Below are positions 8,588 through 18,348 of a stretch of 64,000 nucleotides of DNA, in pieces; position 1 is the stretch's first letter, and each line of letters opens with the position of its first letter. The position numbers and the translations under genes are program-made. The DNA comes from Xanthomonas rydalmerensis (GTDB lineage Bacteria > Pseudomonadota > Gammaproteobacteria > Xanthomonadales > Xanthomonadaceae), in assembly GCF_033170385.1 (NCBI RefSeq), contig NZ_CP126170.1, positions 1,822,001-1,886,000 on the forward strand, given 5' to 3'. The notes beneath the pieces are model-generated. The model saw nothing but the letters and a program-made list of their open reading frames with translations. It was not told where the DNA came from and did not search any database.

Positions 8588-9174
8588 GCTGGGGCGCGAT
8601 CAACGGGTGGCGCATACGGCGCCAGCGCCACCGCCTCCAGCACCTGCGGCCACGGGAAGCGGGGTCCCGGATCGAGCTTGCGCTGTACCTGCCGCGTCGG
8701 ATCGTCGCTGGCCGGTTCCAGGCTGCGGTCCAGTGCTTCGTGTCCGGCGATGTGGCGCAGTTTCGGCAGTTCAGTACGCAACTGCTGCAACAGCCGGATC
8801 AGCGCCTGGATCTGCGCCGGAGCGTAGTCCTCGGTCATCGCCTGGTGGCGCGAATCCAGCCACAGCGGATAGCGCCCGCGGTTGACCAGTTCGATGCCCA
8901 GCGACTGTTGGTTGTAGCCGCGCACGTGGTGTGCGATCCGCTGCAGCGGCACGTAGCGGTGCACGCTGCCGTCGCGATCGATGTAGAAATGGCCGCTGTT
9001 GCCGGTGCCCGATGGATACAGCACGCGTTCGCCGTACAGGCGCGCGCTGGCCAGGTCCGGCAGTTCGGTGCAGTGGATCACCGCCAGCGTGATGCTGTCC
9101 GGCGCACGCTCCTCCAGCAGTCCGACGTAGGGCAGGGGCGCATCGTGGATCGGCAACGGCGAGGTGGGCGGCAT
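8584..9174 (-). CDS. N-acetylmuramoyl-L-alanine amidase (AmpD-like, Amidase_2)
   Basis: A 196-residue peptidoglycan amidase. Zinc ligands fit the family: His34 in AVIHCTE, His145 in HIAGHEALD and Asp168 in KLDPG. No signal peptide is apparent, so it could act on recycled muropeptides in the cytoplasm as AmpD does. The sequence HHVRGYNQQSLGIELVN near residues 82-98 is typical of the fold. The 3' end touches a family A palindrome. The start lies 22 bases from the divergent MOSC gene, so both promoters must overlap in a very short space. Confidence 0.9.
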   Translation of the reverse strand: MPPTSPLPIHDAPLPYVGLLEERAPDSITLAVIHCTELPDLASARLYGERVLYPSGTGNSGHFYIDRDGSVHRYVPLQRIAHHVRGYNQQSLGIELVNRGRYPLWLDSRHQAMTEDYAPAQIQALIRLLQQLRTELPKLRHIAGHEALDRSLEPASDDPTRQVQRKLDPGPRFPWPQVLEAVALAPYAPPVDRAPA

Positions 9175-9196
9175 GCGCGGATGCTAGCATTCGCCG

Positions 9197-9688
9197 ATGA
9201 CCCTGAATTCCGAAAGCCCGCTGGCGACCCTGCTGGCCACACTGCCGCGCGCCGGACGCGTGGAATGGATCGGCCTGCGCCCGGCGCGCGACGTGCCGAT
9301 GCACGAAGTCGACGCCGCTGCGGCGCAGACCGAGGGCGGCCTGCACGGCGACCGCTACGCCGGCCGCAACGGCAAGCGCGGCGTGACCCTGATCCAGGCC
9401 GAACACCTGCCGGCGATCGCCGCGCTGGCCGGCCATGCGACAGTGGCGCCGGCCACCCTGCGACGCAACGTGGTGGTCTCCGGCATTCCGCTGATCGCCC
9501 TGAAGGGGCGCCGTTTCCGGATCGGCGAGGTCGAGCTGGAAGGCATCGCGCCGTGCGATCCGTGCTCGCGCATGGAGCAGGCGCTGGGGCCGGGCGGCTA
9601 TAACGCCATGCGCGGCCACGGCGGACTGTGCGCGCGTATCGTGCACGGCGGCACGCTGCGGCTGGGCGATGCGGTGGTGGCGCTGTGA
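9197..9688 (+). CDS. MOSC domain protein
   Basis: A 163-residue MOSC-domain protein (molybdenum-cofactor sulfurase C-terminal type). Visible features are EGGLHGDRYAG near residues 46-56, HLPAIA, a conserved central region near LRRNVVVSGI (about 91-100) and the Cys pair in APCDPCSRME near 120, the likely sulfur- or metal-binding site. Stand-alone MOSC proteins such as YiiM handle sulfur or molybdenum-linked detoxification. The stop overlaps the GTG start of the next gene, making it the first gene of a three-gene coupled operon. Confidence 0.9.
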   Translation: MTLNSESPLATLLATLPRAGRVEWIGLRPARDVPMHEVDAAAAQTEGGLHGDRYAGRNGKRGVTLIQAEHLPAIAALAGHATVAPATLRRNVVVSGIPLIALKGRRFRIGEVELEGIAPCDPCSRMEQALGPGGYNAMRGHGGLCARIVHGGTLRLGDAVVAL

Positions 9689-10212
9689 GCCGCGGCCACT
9701 GCATCCTCTCGCACGGCTTCGAGAGCGGGCCGGACGCGATCAAGGTGACCGCATTGGCCGAGGTGGCCGAACGCCTGGGCTGGAGCCACTCGCGCCCGGA
9801 CTACACCGACCTGGACGCGCGCCGCGACATCAGCCCGCTCGGCGACGTGCCGACGCGGCTGCAGCGCCTGCTGGAACTGGCGCAGGCCGCGGCGCAGCGC
9901 GGACCGGTCGTTCTGGCCGGTTCCAGTCTCGGCGCCTACATCGCCGCGCAGGTGTCGCTGCACGTGCCGGTGCGCGGCCTGTTCCTGATGGTGCCGCCGA
10001 CGCGGATGGGCCACATGCCGGCGCTGGATGCGGCAGCGGTGCCGATCTCGGTGGTGCACGCCTGGCGCGACGAACTGATTCCCGCCGGCGAGGTGATCGC
10101 CTGGGCGCAGGCGCGCGCCGCGCGGCTGCTGCTGGTCGACGACACGCACCGCCTGGGCGAGCACGTGGCGACCTCGGCGCAGGCCTTCGCCGAACTGCTG
10201 GAGCGCCTGTGA
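9685..10212 (+). CDS. Small alpha/beta hydrolase
   Basis: A 175-residue alpha/beta hydrolase-like protein. HGFESGP follows the first strand (about residues 8-14). The nucleophile elbow AGSSLGAY (about 71-78) supplies the Ser, Asp is likely in HAWRDELIP and His in DDTHRLG near the end, giving a plausible catalytic triad. It is short, lacking most of the cap domain. The GTG at 9685 overlaps the previous stop as GTGA, and the gene ends in the same overlap with the acetyltransferase. Substrate is unknown; an esterase or thioesterase role is likely (inference). Confidence 0.85.
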   Translation: MSRGHCILSHGFESGPDAIKVTALAEVAERLGWSHSRPDYTDLDARRDISPLGDVPTRLQRLLELAQAAAQRGPVVLAGSSLGAYIAAQVSLHVPVRGLFLMVPPTRMGHMPALDAAAVPISVVHAWRDELIPAGEVIAWAQARAARLLLVDDTHRLGEHVATSAQAFAELLERL

Positions 10213-10730
10213 GCGCACCCGATGCGCTGCTGCTGCGCGCCGAGCGGCCGGCCGACGCGGCGGCGATCGAGGCGCTGACCCTGGTCGCCTTCTTCCGCGT
10301 CGCAGACAGCCGCCACGACGAGCAGGCCATCATCGAACGGCTGCGCGCGGACGGCGCGCTGACCCTGTCGCTGGTGATCGAGCACGACGGTTACGTCGTC
10401 GGCCACGTCGCGGTGTCGCCAGTGAGCCTGTCCGACGGCAGCCGCGGCTGGTACGGCCTGGGGCCGCTGTCGGTGGGACCAGGCCACCAACGTCAGGGCC
10501 TGGGCACGCGGCTGGTGCGCGAGGCGCTGGCGCAGTTGCAGGCGCTGGGCGCGGCAGGCTGCGTGGTGCTGGGCGACCCGGCGTACTACGCACGTTTCGG
10601 TTTCAGCCCGGAACCCGGGCTGACCCTGCCGGGTGCGCCGCTGGATGCCTTCCAGGCGCTGGCCTTCGGCGAGCGCCTGCCGCCGATGGCCGAGGTGGCC
10701 TACCACCCGGCATTTCTGTCCGCTGCCTGA
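10209..10730 (+). CDS. GNAT family N-acetyltransferase
   Basis: A 173-residue acetyl-CoA-dependent acetyltransferase. The acetyl-CoA loop is seen as GPGHQRQGLGTRLV (about 91-104), followed by GCVVLGDPAYYARFGFSP, a signature of the YhbS-like subgroup. The GTG start overlaps the hydrolase stop by four bases, so the three genes from 9197 are likely translated in series. The acetylated substrate is unknown. Nothing in the sequence links it to antibiotic resistance. Confidence 0.9.
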   Translation: MSAPDALLLRAERPADAAAIEALTLVAFFRVADSRHDEQAIIERLRADGALTLSLVIEHDGYVVGHVAVSPVSLSDGSRGWYGLGPLSVGPGHQRQGLGTRLVREALAQLQALGAAGCVVLGDPAYYARFGFSPEPGLTLPGAPLDAFQALAFGERLPPMAEVAYHPAFLSAA

Positions 10731-10900
10731 GCCAGCGCGGCGCGCCGTGGCCCTTCGGGCGCGCGGTGCGCTAGCATCGTCCCGCGTCCCACCCATCGAG
10801 GAACTCCGCCGATGCGCCATTGATGCCGCCGTCTTCGCGACGGCCTTCGTCCTTCCTGCCGATCTCTCGGCGGGCACGACCGGCATCCATGGAGGTTCCC

Positions 10901-12514
10901 ATGACGCATCCGCTGCTTGCGCTGGACAGCGCGACCCATGTTCTGCCCGACGGCAGGATCCTGTTTTCCGATCTGCACTTTGCGCTCGATGCGCGGCGCA
11001 CCGGCCTGGTCGGCCGCAACGGCGTCGGCAAGAGCGTGTTCGCGCGCCTGCTCGCCGGCGAACTGACCCCCAGCGCCGGACGCTGCGTGCGCCACGGCCG
11101 CCTGCATTACGTGCCGCAGCAGATTGCGCCGGCGCCGCACGCCACCGTCGCCGACCTGGCCGGCGTGGGCGCTGCGTTGCGGGCGCTGGCACGGATCGAG
11201 GCCGGCAGCGCCGACGTGGCGGATTTCGACGCGCTCGGCGAGCGTTGGGACATCGCCCAGCGCCTGCAGGCGCAGCTGCACGCGCACGACCTGGGCGCGC
11301 TGGAGCCGCAACGCTTGGCCAGCACGCTCAGCGGCGGCGAGACGATGCGGGTGGCGCTGATCGGCGCCTGGCTGGCCGATGCCGATGCGCTGATCCTGGA
11401 CGAGCCGACGCTGCACCTGGACGCGGCGCAGCGCCAGCGCCTGCGCGAGGCGCTGCAGCGCTGGCCGGGCGGCCTGCTGGTGATCAGCCACGATGCGTTG
11501 CTGCTGCAGGACATGCAGCGCACGCTGGAACTGTCGCCTGGCGGGCTGCGCGACTACGGCGGCGACTACGCGTTCTACCTGCAGTGCCGGGCGCGCGAGC
11601 GCGACGCCGCGCAGGCCGAACTGGCGCAGCACAAGCTGCAGCACGCGCGCGACAGCGTCGCCTGGCAGGCGCAGCACGATCGACAGCAGCGCCGCAGCGC
11701 ACGTGGCCGGCAGCAGGCCGGCACGGCCAACCAGGCGCCGATCCTGCTCGGCCGGCAGAAGCAGCGCAGCCAGGACAGCGCCGGCAAGCGCGTGCGCGAC
11801 CACCAGGCCACGCAGGCGCGCAGCCTGGCGCGGATCGCCGAGGCCGCGCGTCAGGTGCAGCCCGATGCGCCGGTGGCGCTGTTCGCGCCGCCGCCGGCCG
11901 ATGCGGCCAGCCGCCGCCTGGTCGAGCTGCAGGCGCTGCGACTGCCGTTCGCGCCGGCGACACGGCAGCCGCTGGACCTGGTGGTGCAGGGCAGGGCACG
12001 GATCGGCGTGGTGGGAGCGAACGGCAGCGGCAAGTCGACCCTGCTGCGCGCGCTGGCCGGGCAGGTGGCGGCGCTGTCCGGCAGTTGCCGGGTGCGCGCC
12101 GCCAGCGCCTATCTGGACCAGTCGTTGATGCTGCTGGACCCGGCCGCCACCGCGCTGGCACAGGTGCAGGCCGCGGCACCCGGCATCGCGCTCGCCGAGC
12201 TGCGCACGCGGCTGGCCCTGCTCGGCCTGGACGCGCAGCGCATCGGCGTGGCCTGCGGCCAGCTCAGCGGCGGCGAACGGCTGAAGACCGCGCTGGCGTG
12301 CGCCTTCTACCGCACGCCGCCGGCCGAGTTGTTGTTGCTGGACGAGCCGGACAACCACCTGGACCGCGAGGCTCGCGACGCGCTGCGCGCCGTGCTGTTG
12401 CAGTATCCCGGCGCGCTGCTGGTGGTGTCGCACGATGCGGACTTCCTGGACACGCTGCGCCTGCAACAGCGCCTGCAGGCCGATTCCGAGGCGTGGCGGC
12501 TGACGCCGTGGTGA
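10901..12514 (+). CDS. ABC-F family ATPase (duplicated ATP-binding cassettes)
   Basis: A 537-residue soluble protein with two ATP-binding cassettes and no membrane segments, the hallmark of ABC-F translation factors and resistance proteins. First cassette: Walker A GRNGVGKS at 38-45, signature LSGGE near 144, Walker B ILDEPTLHLD. A basic linker of about 80 residues (near 240-310) separates it from the second: GANGSGKS, LSGGERLKTA, LLDEPDNHLD. ABC-F proteins bind the ribosomal E site. The ATG at 10901 follows GGAGG by five bases. Which subfamily, and whether it serves housekeeping or resistance, is not clear. Confidence 0.92.
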   Translation: MTHPLLALDSATHVLPDGRILFSDLHFALDARRTGLVGRNGVGKSVFARLLAGELTPSAGRCVRHGRLHYVPQQIAPAPHATVADLAGVGAALRALARIEAGSADVADFDALGERWDIAQRLQAQLHAHDLGALEPQRLASTLSGGETMRVALIGAWLADADALILDEPTLHLDAAQRQRLREALQRWPGGLLVISHDALLLQDMQRTLELSPGGLRDYGGDYAFYLQCRARERDAAQAELAQHKLQHARDSVAWQAQHDRQQRRSARGRQQAGTANQAPILLGRQKQRSQDSAGKRVRDHQATQARSLARIAEAARQVQPDAPVALFAPPPADAASRRLVELQALRLPFAPATRQPLDLVVQGRARIGVVGANGSGKSTLLRALAGQVAALSGSCRVRAASAYLDQSLMLLDPAATALAQVQAAAPGIALAELRTRLALLGLDAQRIGVACGQLSGGERLKTALACAFYRTPPAELLLLDEPDNHLDREARDALRAVLLQYPGALLVVSHDADFLDTLRLQQRLQADSEAWRLTPW

Positions 12515-12705
12515 GTGGATGCGGCGGCGTCGCCGCGCTGGCGGCGTACTCGTGTCGTCCGGCGGCCTGGCGGTTGTGCGGCGTGCGGGAACGGGGGTGG
12601 ACGGCCAATGCGCCCGCGCGTCGTGGCTCCCTGCAGCGCTGCTGCCTGCACCGTGGGGCGATGGTGGCGAGGTTGCGCCTCGCCAGGCGCTCCGTCGGTG
12701 CTCGC

Positions 12706-13536
12706 TCAGGCATCGGTGGCACGGCTCACTGCCTCCCATGCGGCGATATCCGCCTTCAGGCGGTCGAGCTTGTCGCGCACCAGGGCCAGCGCGTCGCTAC
12801 CCAGCAGCAGGTGCGCGGGCGGCGCAGGCGCGTCGATCAGCGCCAGCATGGCCTGCGCGGCCTTGGCCGGGTCGCCGAGCTGGCGGCCGCTCTTGGCCTG
12901 GCGGGCGTCGCGGATCGGATCGAACAGCGCATCGTAGTCGGCGATGCTGCGCGGCGTCCTGACCATCGAGCGGCCCGCCCAGTCGGTGCGGAACGACCCC
13001 GGCGCCACCGCCGTCACGTGGATGCCCAGCGCGGCGACCTCCTGTCCCAATGCCTCGGAAATGCCCTCCAGCGCGAACTTGCTGCCGCAGTAGTAGGCGA
13101 TGCCGGGCATGGTGATGAAGCCCCCCATCGAGGTGATGTTGACGATGTGCCCGCGGCGCCGCTGGCGCATGGAGGGCAGCACCGCCTGCATCATCGCCAC
13201 GGCGCCGACCACGTTGACCTCGAGTTGGCGACGCAGGGCGTCCAGCGGCGACTCCTCCAGGATTCCCTCGTGGCCGTAGCCGGCATTGTTGACCAGCACG
13301 TCCAGCGGCCCGACCGTGGCTTCGATCTCGGCGACGATGCCGGGAATGGCGTCGACGTCGGTGACGTCCAGCACACGGGCGAGCGCCGCCGCGCCCAGCG
13401 CCTCGACCTCCTGCCGCGCCTGCGCGCTGCGCACGGTGCCGACGACGCGATGTCCGGCCGCCAGCGCCGCCTGGGCCAGCGCGCGGCCGAAGCCGCTGCT
13501 GGCGCCGGTGATGAGCAAGGTTTTCTGCGGCGCCAT
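12706..13536 (-). CDS. Short-chain dehydrogenase/reductase
   Basis: A 276-residue SDR enzyme using NAD(P). The coenzyme motif GASSGFG is at 11-17, NNAG near 83-86, and the catalytic residues are Ser136, Tyr149 and Lys153 (YCGSK). The length and C-terminal extension resemble the classical oxidoreductases often annotated as YbbO-like. It is divergent from an AraC-type regulator gene across 89 bases, a usual arrangement for a regulator and its target (inference). Substrate unknown. Confidence 0.92.
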   Translation of the reverse strand: MAPQKTLLITGASSGFGRALAQAALAAGHRVVGTVRSAQARQEVEALGAAALARVLDVTDVDAIPGIVAEIEATVGPLDVLVNNAGYGHEGILEESPLDALRRQLEVNVVGAVAMMQAVLPSMRQRRRGHIVNITSMGGFITMPGIAYYCGSKFALEGISEALGQEVAALGIHVTAVAPGSFRTDWAGRSMVRTPRSIADYDALFDPIRDARQAKSGRQLGDPAKAAQAMLALIDAPAPPAHLLLGSDALALVRDKLDRLKADIAAWEAVSRATDA

Positions 13537-13625
13537 GGCACGCTCCTGAGGGGATGAGCGGCGAATGATGCGATGATCGACGCGCCGGTCCGATGCCGCG
13601 ATCTCTGCAATTCTTGCCTGTTTCT

Positions 13626-14555
13626 ATGACTGCCGTCGCCAGTACCGTGGAATTGCTGCGTGCCCTGGCGCCGCAGGAGGGCTACAACCTGACCGCATTG
13701 CCGGATGTGCGGGTGCTGCGTTCGGACCGGCCGTTGACCGACACGCCGGTGCTGTACGACCCGGGCATCGTCATCGTCTGCCAGGGCGCCAAGCGCGGCC
13801 ATTTCGGCGAATCGGTGTTCGTCTACGACGAGCAGCACTATCTGTCCGTCGCCGTCCCGGTGCCCTTCACCATGCAGTCCGACGGCAGCGCGGAGCGGCC
13901 GTTGCTGGCGCTGTACCTGCATCTGGATTTCCCGCTTGCGGCGGGGCTGCTGGTCGAGCTCGACCAGATCGGTCCGGTGCCGGAGGCGCAGGCGCCGGCG
14001 AGCATGGTGTCCAGTCCGATGGACGACACCTTGCGGCAGATCGTGCAGCGCCTGCTGCAGGTGCTGAGCCGTCCGCTGGACGCGGCGATCCTCGGCCGCG
14101 CCCTCGTGCGCGAGCTGTACTTCCGCGTGCTGACGGGCCCGCAAGGCCACGGGCTGCGCGCGGCGCTGGCGCAACAGGGCCACTTCGGCCGCATCGGTCG
14201 CGCCCTGCGGCGCATCCACCGTGACCACGCCCAACGGCTCGACGTCGCGCAGCTGGCGCGCGAGGCCGGGATGAGTACGCCCTCGTTCCATGCGCATTTC
14301 AAGGCGGTGACCCAGGTCGCGCCGATGCAGTATCTGAAATCGATCCGCCTGCACCAGGCACGCCTGCTGATGGCACGCGAGGGCATGACCGCCGCGGCCG
14401 CCGGCCACGCGGTGGGCTATGAGAGCGCATCGCAGTTCACCCGCGAGTTCAAACGTCTGTTCGGCCGGCCGCCGATGGCGGAGGCACGGCGCCTGCGCGC
14501 CGATTTCGCGGTACCGCCGGCCATGCCCGGCGCAGGATTCGTCGCCTCGCATTGA
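13626..14555 (+). CDS. AraC family transcriptional regulator
   Basis: A 309-residue regulator. Residues about 20-170 form an AraC-type N-terminal ligand-binding cupin (YDPGIVIVCQGAK, then VPVPFTMQSDG). Residues about 205-300 hold two helix-turn-helix units (LAREAGMSTPSFHAHFKAVT and then AVGYESASQFTREFKRLFG). The start is uncertain. The ATG at 13626 begins at the conserved region, while an in-frame ATG at 13593 adds 11 residues, and neither has a good ribosome site. It is divergent from the SDR gene, which it probably controls in response to an aldehyde or similar ligand (inference). Confidence 0.88.
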   Translation: MTAVASTVELLRALAPQEGYNLTALPDVRVLRSDRPLTDTPVLYDPGIVIVCQGAKRGHFGESVFVYDEQHYLSVAVPVPFTMQSDGSAERPLLALYLHLDFPLAAGLLVELDQIGPVPEAQAPASMVSSPMDDTLRQIVQRLLQVLSRPLDAAILGRALVRELYFRVLTGPQGHGLRAALAQQGHFGRIGRALRRIHRDHAQRLDVAQLAREAGMSTPSFHAHFKAVTQVAPMQYLKSIRLHQARLLMAREGMTAAAAGHAVGYESASQFTREFKRLFGRPPMAEARRLRADFAVPPAMPGAGFVASH

Positions 14556-14884
14556 GCGATGCGGCGCGCGCCAAGGCTGCAGTGTCCGTGGCGCCGCCGG
14601 CACACCTGCCACGGCGCGGGTCGGTCGCGGCGTGAGCGGCAACGGGCGACGTCGCTGTACCAGGCGCGCGAGGCCCGTGACGGTCGCGGCGCGCATGACG
14701 CCAGGGCGTTGCGCGCCTGGCAGGGGCGCACAGGCCCTGTGGTATTCTGCGCGCCGTTGCGGTGCGGCGCGTTCGCGTGCTCACCCCCGATCCGCGGCCG
14801 CGGCAACGCCGGATCCGGCGCTGCGATGCGCCACGCGCGCGGTGTCCGCCGTGCCTCCCTCCCGTCTGTCCTGGTCCGCCTTCC
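14556..14884. promoter_or_regulatory. Upstream region of rlmKL with an extended -10 candidate
   Basis: This 329-base gap has no convincing gene. The best promoter-like feature is TGGTATTCT at 14740-14748, a TG-extended -10 about 137 bases before the rlmKL start. I see no matching -35 hexamer, which extended -10 promoters can lack. Nothing else stands out. Confidence 0.35.
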
Positions 14885-17059
14885 GTGAAATTCTTCGTCT
14901 CCTGTGCCAAGGGCCTGGAATACCTGCTCGTCGATGAGCTGCTCGCGCTCGGCGCGGCGCAGGCCACCGCCACCGTCGCCGGGGTCAATGCCGAAGGCAC
15001 CCTGCAGGACGCGCAGCGCGCGGTGCTGTGGTCGCGCCTGGCCAGCCGCGTGCTGTGGCCGCTGCAGTCCTTCGATTGCCCCGACGAGGCGGCGTTGTAC
15101 GCCGGCGTGGCCGCGCTGCCGTGGCGCAACCATCTGGCGCCGCAGCACACCCTGGCGGTGGACGCGCATGTGTCCGGCACCGGCATCACCCACGCGCGCT
15201 TCGCGGCGCAGCGGGTCAAGGATGCGGTGGTGGACACGCTGCGCGGCGAGGGCCTGGAGCGGCCGTCGGTGGACGTGGAGCACCCGGACCTGCGCCTGAA
15301 CCTGTCGCTGCGCAAGGGCCGCGCCACGCTGTCGGTGGACCTGGGCGGCGGCTCGCTGCATCGGCGCGGCTGGCGCCAGGCGCAGAACGAGGCGCCGCTG
15401 AAGGAGAACCTGGCCGCGGCGGTGCTGCTGCGCGGGCAGTGGCCGGCGCTGTACGCGCAGGGCGGTGGCCTGCTGGATCCGATGTGCGGCAGCGGTACGC
15501 TGCTGATCGAAGGCGCGCTGATGGCCGCCGATGTCGCACCGGGCCTGCTGCGTGGCGAACTGGCGGCGCAGCAGCGCGGCGACGCCGATGCGGACGCCGC
15601 GCCGAGCCGCTGGCTGGGGTTCGATGTGGCGGCCTGGCGCGGGTTGTTGGCCGAGGCGCGGCAGCGCGCCCAGGTGGGTCGTGCCGCGTTGCGGCCGGTG
15701 CTGTACGGCAGCGACATCGATCCGCATGCGCTGCGCGCGGCGCGCGAGAACGCGCTGGCGGCCGGCGTGGTCGAGGCGATCGCCTTCGCCGTGCACGACG
15801 TCGTCGCGTTGCCTGCGCCGGCGCAGGCACTGGGTACGGTGGTGTGCAACCCGCCCTACGACGAGCGCCTGGCCGCCGACGCGGCGCTGTACCGGCGCCT
15901 GGGCGATGCGCTCAAGCGCGCGGTGCCGCAGTGGCGCGCCAGCCTGCTGTGCGGCAGCGACGAACTGGCCTATGCCACCGGCCTGCGCGCGGCCAAGAAG
16001 TACCAGATGTTCAACGGCGCGCTGGAATGCCCGCTGATCGTCTGCGACCCGATCGCGATCGCGCCGCGGGCCGGTGCTAGCGAAGAACCGCGTGCGCTCA
16101 GCGATGGTGCGCAGATGGTCGCCAACCGCCTGCGCAAGAACCTGCGCAAGTTCAAGACCTGGCGCACGCGCGAGCGGATCAGTTGCTACCGCGCCTACGA
16201 TGCCGACCTGCCCGAGTACGCGGCGGCGATCGACGTGTACCAGGAGGACGGCGGCCAGGCGCGCACTTTCCTGCACGTGCAGGAGTACGCGGCGCCGGAC
16301 AGCATTCCCGATGTGGACGTGCGCCGCCGCCGTAACGAACTGCTGGCGGCCGTGCGCGAGGTGTTCGCGGTGCCGGCCGAACAGGTGGCGCTGAAGACCC
16401 GCGAGCGCGGCAAGGGCGGCAGCAAGTACGGCCGCTTCGAACAGCGCGGCGAGTTCCTGGTGGTGCGCGAGCACGACGCGCTGCTGCGGGTGAACCTGTT
16501 CGACTACCTGGATACCGGACTGTTCCTCGACCACCGTCCGCTGCGCGGGGTGATGGCGCAGCAGGCGCGCGGCAAGCGCTTCCTCAACCTGTTCTGCTAC
16601 ACCGGCGTGGCCAGCGTGCAGGCGGCGGTAGCCGGCGCCGATTCCACCACCAGCGTGGATCTGTCCGGCACCTACCTGCAGTGGTGCGCAGACAACCTGG
16701 CGTTCAACGGCAAGGGCGGCGCCCAGCACCGGTTGGTGCAGGCCGACGCGCTGAGCTGGCTGGAAGCGGAGAAGAACCGCTACGACGTGATCTTCTGCGA
16801 CCCGCCGACCTTCTCCAACTCCGCGCGCGCCGAGGATTTCGACATCCAGCGCGAGCATGTGCGGCTGTTGCGCGCGGCGGTGGCGCGGCTGATGCCCGAA
16901 GGCGTGCTGTACTTCTCCAACAATTTCCGCCGCTTCAAGCTGGACGAGAACGCGCTGGCCGAGTTCGCGGTGTGCGAGGAGATCAGCGCGCAGACCATCG
17001 ACGCCGATTTCGAGCGCAACCCGCGCATCCACCGCGCCTGGCGCTTGCAGCGGCGCTGA
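14885..17059 (+). CDS. rlmKL: 23S rRNA methyltransferase RlmKL (bifunctional)
   Basis: A 724-residue fusion of two rRNA methyltransferases that modify 23S rRNA at G2445 (RlmL half) and G2069 (RlmK half). An N-terminal THUMP region covers about residues 50-160. The RlmL N2-guanine motif NPPY starts at residue 322, preceded by the SAM-binding [17 protein letters not shown] near 200. The RlmK half has [15 protein letters not shown] near 565 and its catalytic-site motif DPPTFSNS at 639. The GTG at 14885 is used, since [12 protein letters not shown] is where the family starts. Length is close to the E. coli protein (about 700). Confidence 0.96.
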   Translation: MKFFVSCAKGLEYLLVDELLALGAAQATATVAGVNAEGTLQDAQRAVLWSRLASRVLWPLQSFDCPDEAALYAGVAALPWRNHLAPQHTLAVDAHVSGTGITHARFAAQRVKDAVVDTLRGEGLERPSVDVEHPDLRLNLSLRKGRATLSVDLGGGSLHRRGWRQAQNEAPLKENLAAAVLLRGQWPALYAQGGGLLDPMCGSGTLLIEGALMAADVAPGLLRGELAAQQRGDADADAAPSRWLGFDVAAWRGLLAEARQRAQVGRAALRPVLYGSDIDPHALRAARENALAAGVVEAIAFAVHDVVALPAPAQALGTVVCNPPYDERLAADAALYRRLGDALKRAVPQWRASLLCGSDELAYATGLRAAKKYQMFNGALECPLIVCDPIAIAPRAGASEEPRALSDGAQMVANRLRKNLRKFKTWRTRERISCYRAYDADLPEYAAAIDVYQEDGGQARTFLHVQEYAAPDSIPDVDVRRRRNELLAAVREVFAVPAEQVALKTRERGKGGSKYGRFEQRGEFLVVREHDALLRVNLFDYLDTGLFLDHRPLRGVMAQQARGKRFLNLFCYTGVASVQAAVAGADSTTSVDLSGTYLQWCADNLAFNGKGGAQHRLVQADALSWLEAEKNRYDVIFCDPPTFSNSARAEDFDIQREHVRLLRAAVARLMPEGVLYFSNNFRRFKLDENALAEFAVCEEISAQTIDADFERNPRIHRAWRLQRR

Positions 17060-17282
17060 GCGCGCGGCGCCGCGTCTGTTTTTGTGGGAGCGGCTTCAGC
17101 GCGATGGCGTTACCGGTAACGCCCGTCGCGGAGCGTAGTGCGCTGTTCCTTCTCCATCCGGGAGAAGGTGCCCCGAAGGGGCGGATGAGGGTACGGGCGA
17201 AGCCTCGTGTCCTCCATCTCTGCGAGTCGCTTCGCGCCGTACCCTCACCCCAACCCCTCTCCCGGGGGGAGAGGGGCTTATA
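17060..17282. repeat. Repeat-containing spacer with terminator-like hairpin
   Basis: The spacer between convergent rlmKL and the HD-GYP regulator starts with a half family A copy (about 17092-17115). A second xanthomonad-style repeat, CTTCTCCATCCGGGAGAAGG near 17149, follows with a related inverted copy further on. It ends with a GC-rich palindrome, CCCTCTCCCGGGGGGAGAGG, near 17256-17277, directly beyond the stop of the regulator gene. No T run follows it, so factor-independent termination is only a possibility. Confidence 0.55.
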
Positions 17283-18326
17283 TCAGCTGCCGTGGTGCCG
17301 CAGCGTGGCCTGCGCCTTGCCGCGTTGCGGCAGGTCTTCCTCCGCCTCGCGCTCGCTCCAGTAGTGCTGGATCTGCAGGATCTGCGGCAGGATCGCCTCG
17401 AACAACTGCACCAGGCGCGGCTCGAACTGGCTGCCTGCCTTTTCGCGGAACAGCTCCATCGCCTGTTCCAGCGGCCACGCGTCCTTGTACGGGCGCGGCG
17501 AGGTGAGGGCATCGAACACGTCGGCCAGCGCCACGATGCGTGCCGATTCGGGAATCTGCGTGCCGGAGACGCCGGCCGGGTAGCCGCCGCCGTCCCAGTG
17601 CTCGTGGTGGTACAGCGAGACCTCGGCGGCGAGGCGGAACAGCGGCGCGCTGCTGCGGCTGAGGATGTCGTAGCCGATCCGCGGGTGCCGCTTCATCACC
17701 TGCCACTCGGCGGCGTCCAGCGGACCGGGCTTCTTCAGCACCGCATCGGGAATGCCGATCTTGCCGGTGTCGTGCATCGGCGCGGCCTGTTCCAGCAGAT
17801 CGGCGTCCTCGCGCGTCCAGCCGGCGGCCAGCGCCAGCGCACGGGCGTAGGCGGCCATGCGCCAGATGTGGGTGCCGGTGTCCGAGTCGCTGTAGTGGCC
17901 GGCCATGCCCAGCATCTCGATCGCGTCGCGGTGGCTGTCAGCCAGAATGGTGGCGCTGACCAGCGACAGGTGGGTGCGCACCCGCGCGCGCAGGATGCTC
18001 GGCGAGTAGGGCTTGGTGATGTAGTCCACGCCACCGGCGTCGAACCCGATGCTCTCGTCGGTGGCCTTGTCCTTGCCGGTGACGAAGATGATCGGGATCG
18101 CCGCGCTGCGCGCATCTTCCTTGAGGGTGCGGGCGAGGGTGTAGCCGTCGACGTCGGGCAGGTCGACGTCCAGCAGGATCAGCGCCGGGCGGTGCTTGGC
18201 CACCCCGCGCAGGGCTTCGGCACCGTTCTTGGCGAACACCAGCGCGTAGTCCTCGCGCAGAAGCTGCCGGATCAGCGCCAGGTTGCTGGGTTCGTCGTCG
18301 ACACACAGGATGCACGGTTGGGTCAT
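17283..18326 (-). CDS. pcrR: Response regulator with HD-GYP cyclic-di-GMP phosphodiesterase domain (PcrR-like)
   Basis: A 347-residue regulator. REC domain at about 1-120 with acceptor Asp53 in LLDVDLPD and Lys105 in TKPYSP. HD-GYP domain at about 130-325 with His185-Asp186 (HDTGKIGIPD) and HHEHWDGGGYP at 240-250, an intact catalytic signature, so it should hydrolyse cyclic di-GMP. It lies 22 bases downstream of the CHASE hybrid kinase and is surely its partner. The architecture equals RpfG, but the paired kinase is not RpfC-like. The X. campestris pair PcrK/PcrR, which senses plant cytokinin, has this arrangement; the symbol is given on that likeness, not on an alignment. Confidence 0.9.
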   Translation of the reverse strand: MTQPCILCVDDEPSNLALIRQLLREDYALVFAKNGAEALRGVAKHRPALILLDVDLPDVDGYTLARTLKEDARSAAIPIIFVTGKDKATDESIGFDAGGVDYITKPYSPSILRARVRTHLSLVSATILADSHRDAIEMLGMAGHYSDSDTGTHIWRMAAYARALALAAGWTREDADLLEQAAPMHDTGKIGIPDAVLKKPGPLDAAEWQVMKRHPRIGYDILSRSSAPLFRLAAEVSLYHHEHWDGGGYPAGVSGTQIPESARIVALADVFDALTSPRPYKDAWPLEQAMELFREKAGSQFEPRLVQLFEAILPQILQIQHYWSEREAEEDLPQRGKAQATLRHHGS

Positions 18327-18348
18327 GGTGATCTCTCGTTACGCGCGC

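Noticed and set aside
13191..14696. A 501-codon antisense frame over the AraC regulator
   Set aside because: Arg/His-rich shadow of the regulator gene, with part of the SDR gene read in the wrong frame at its end.
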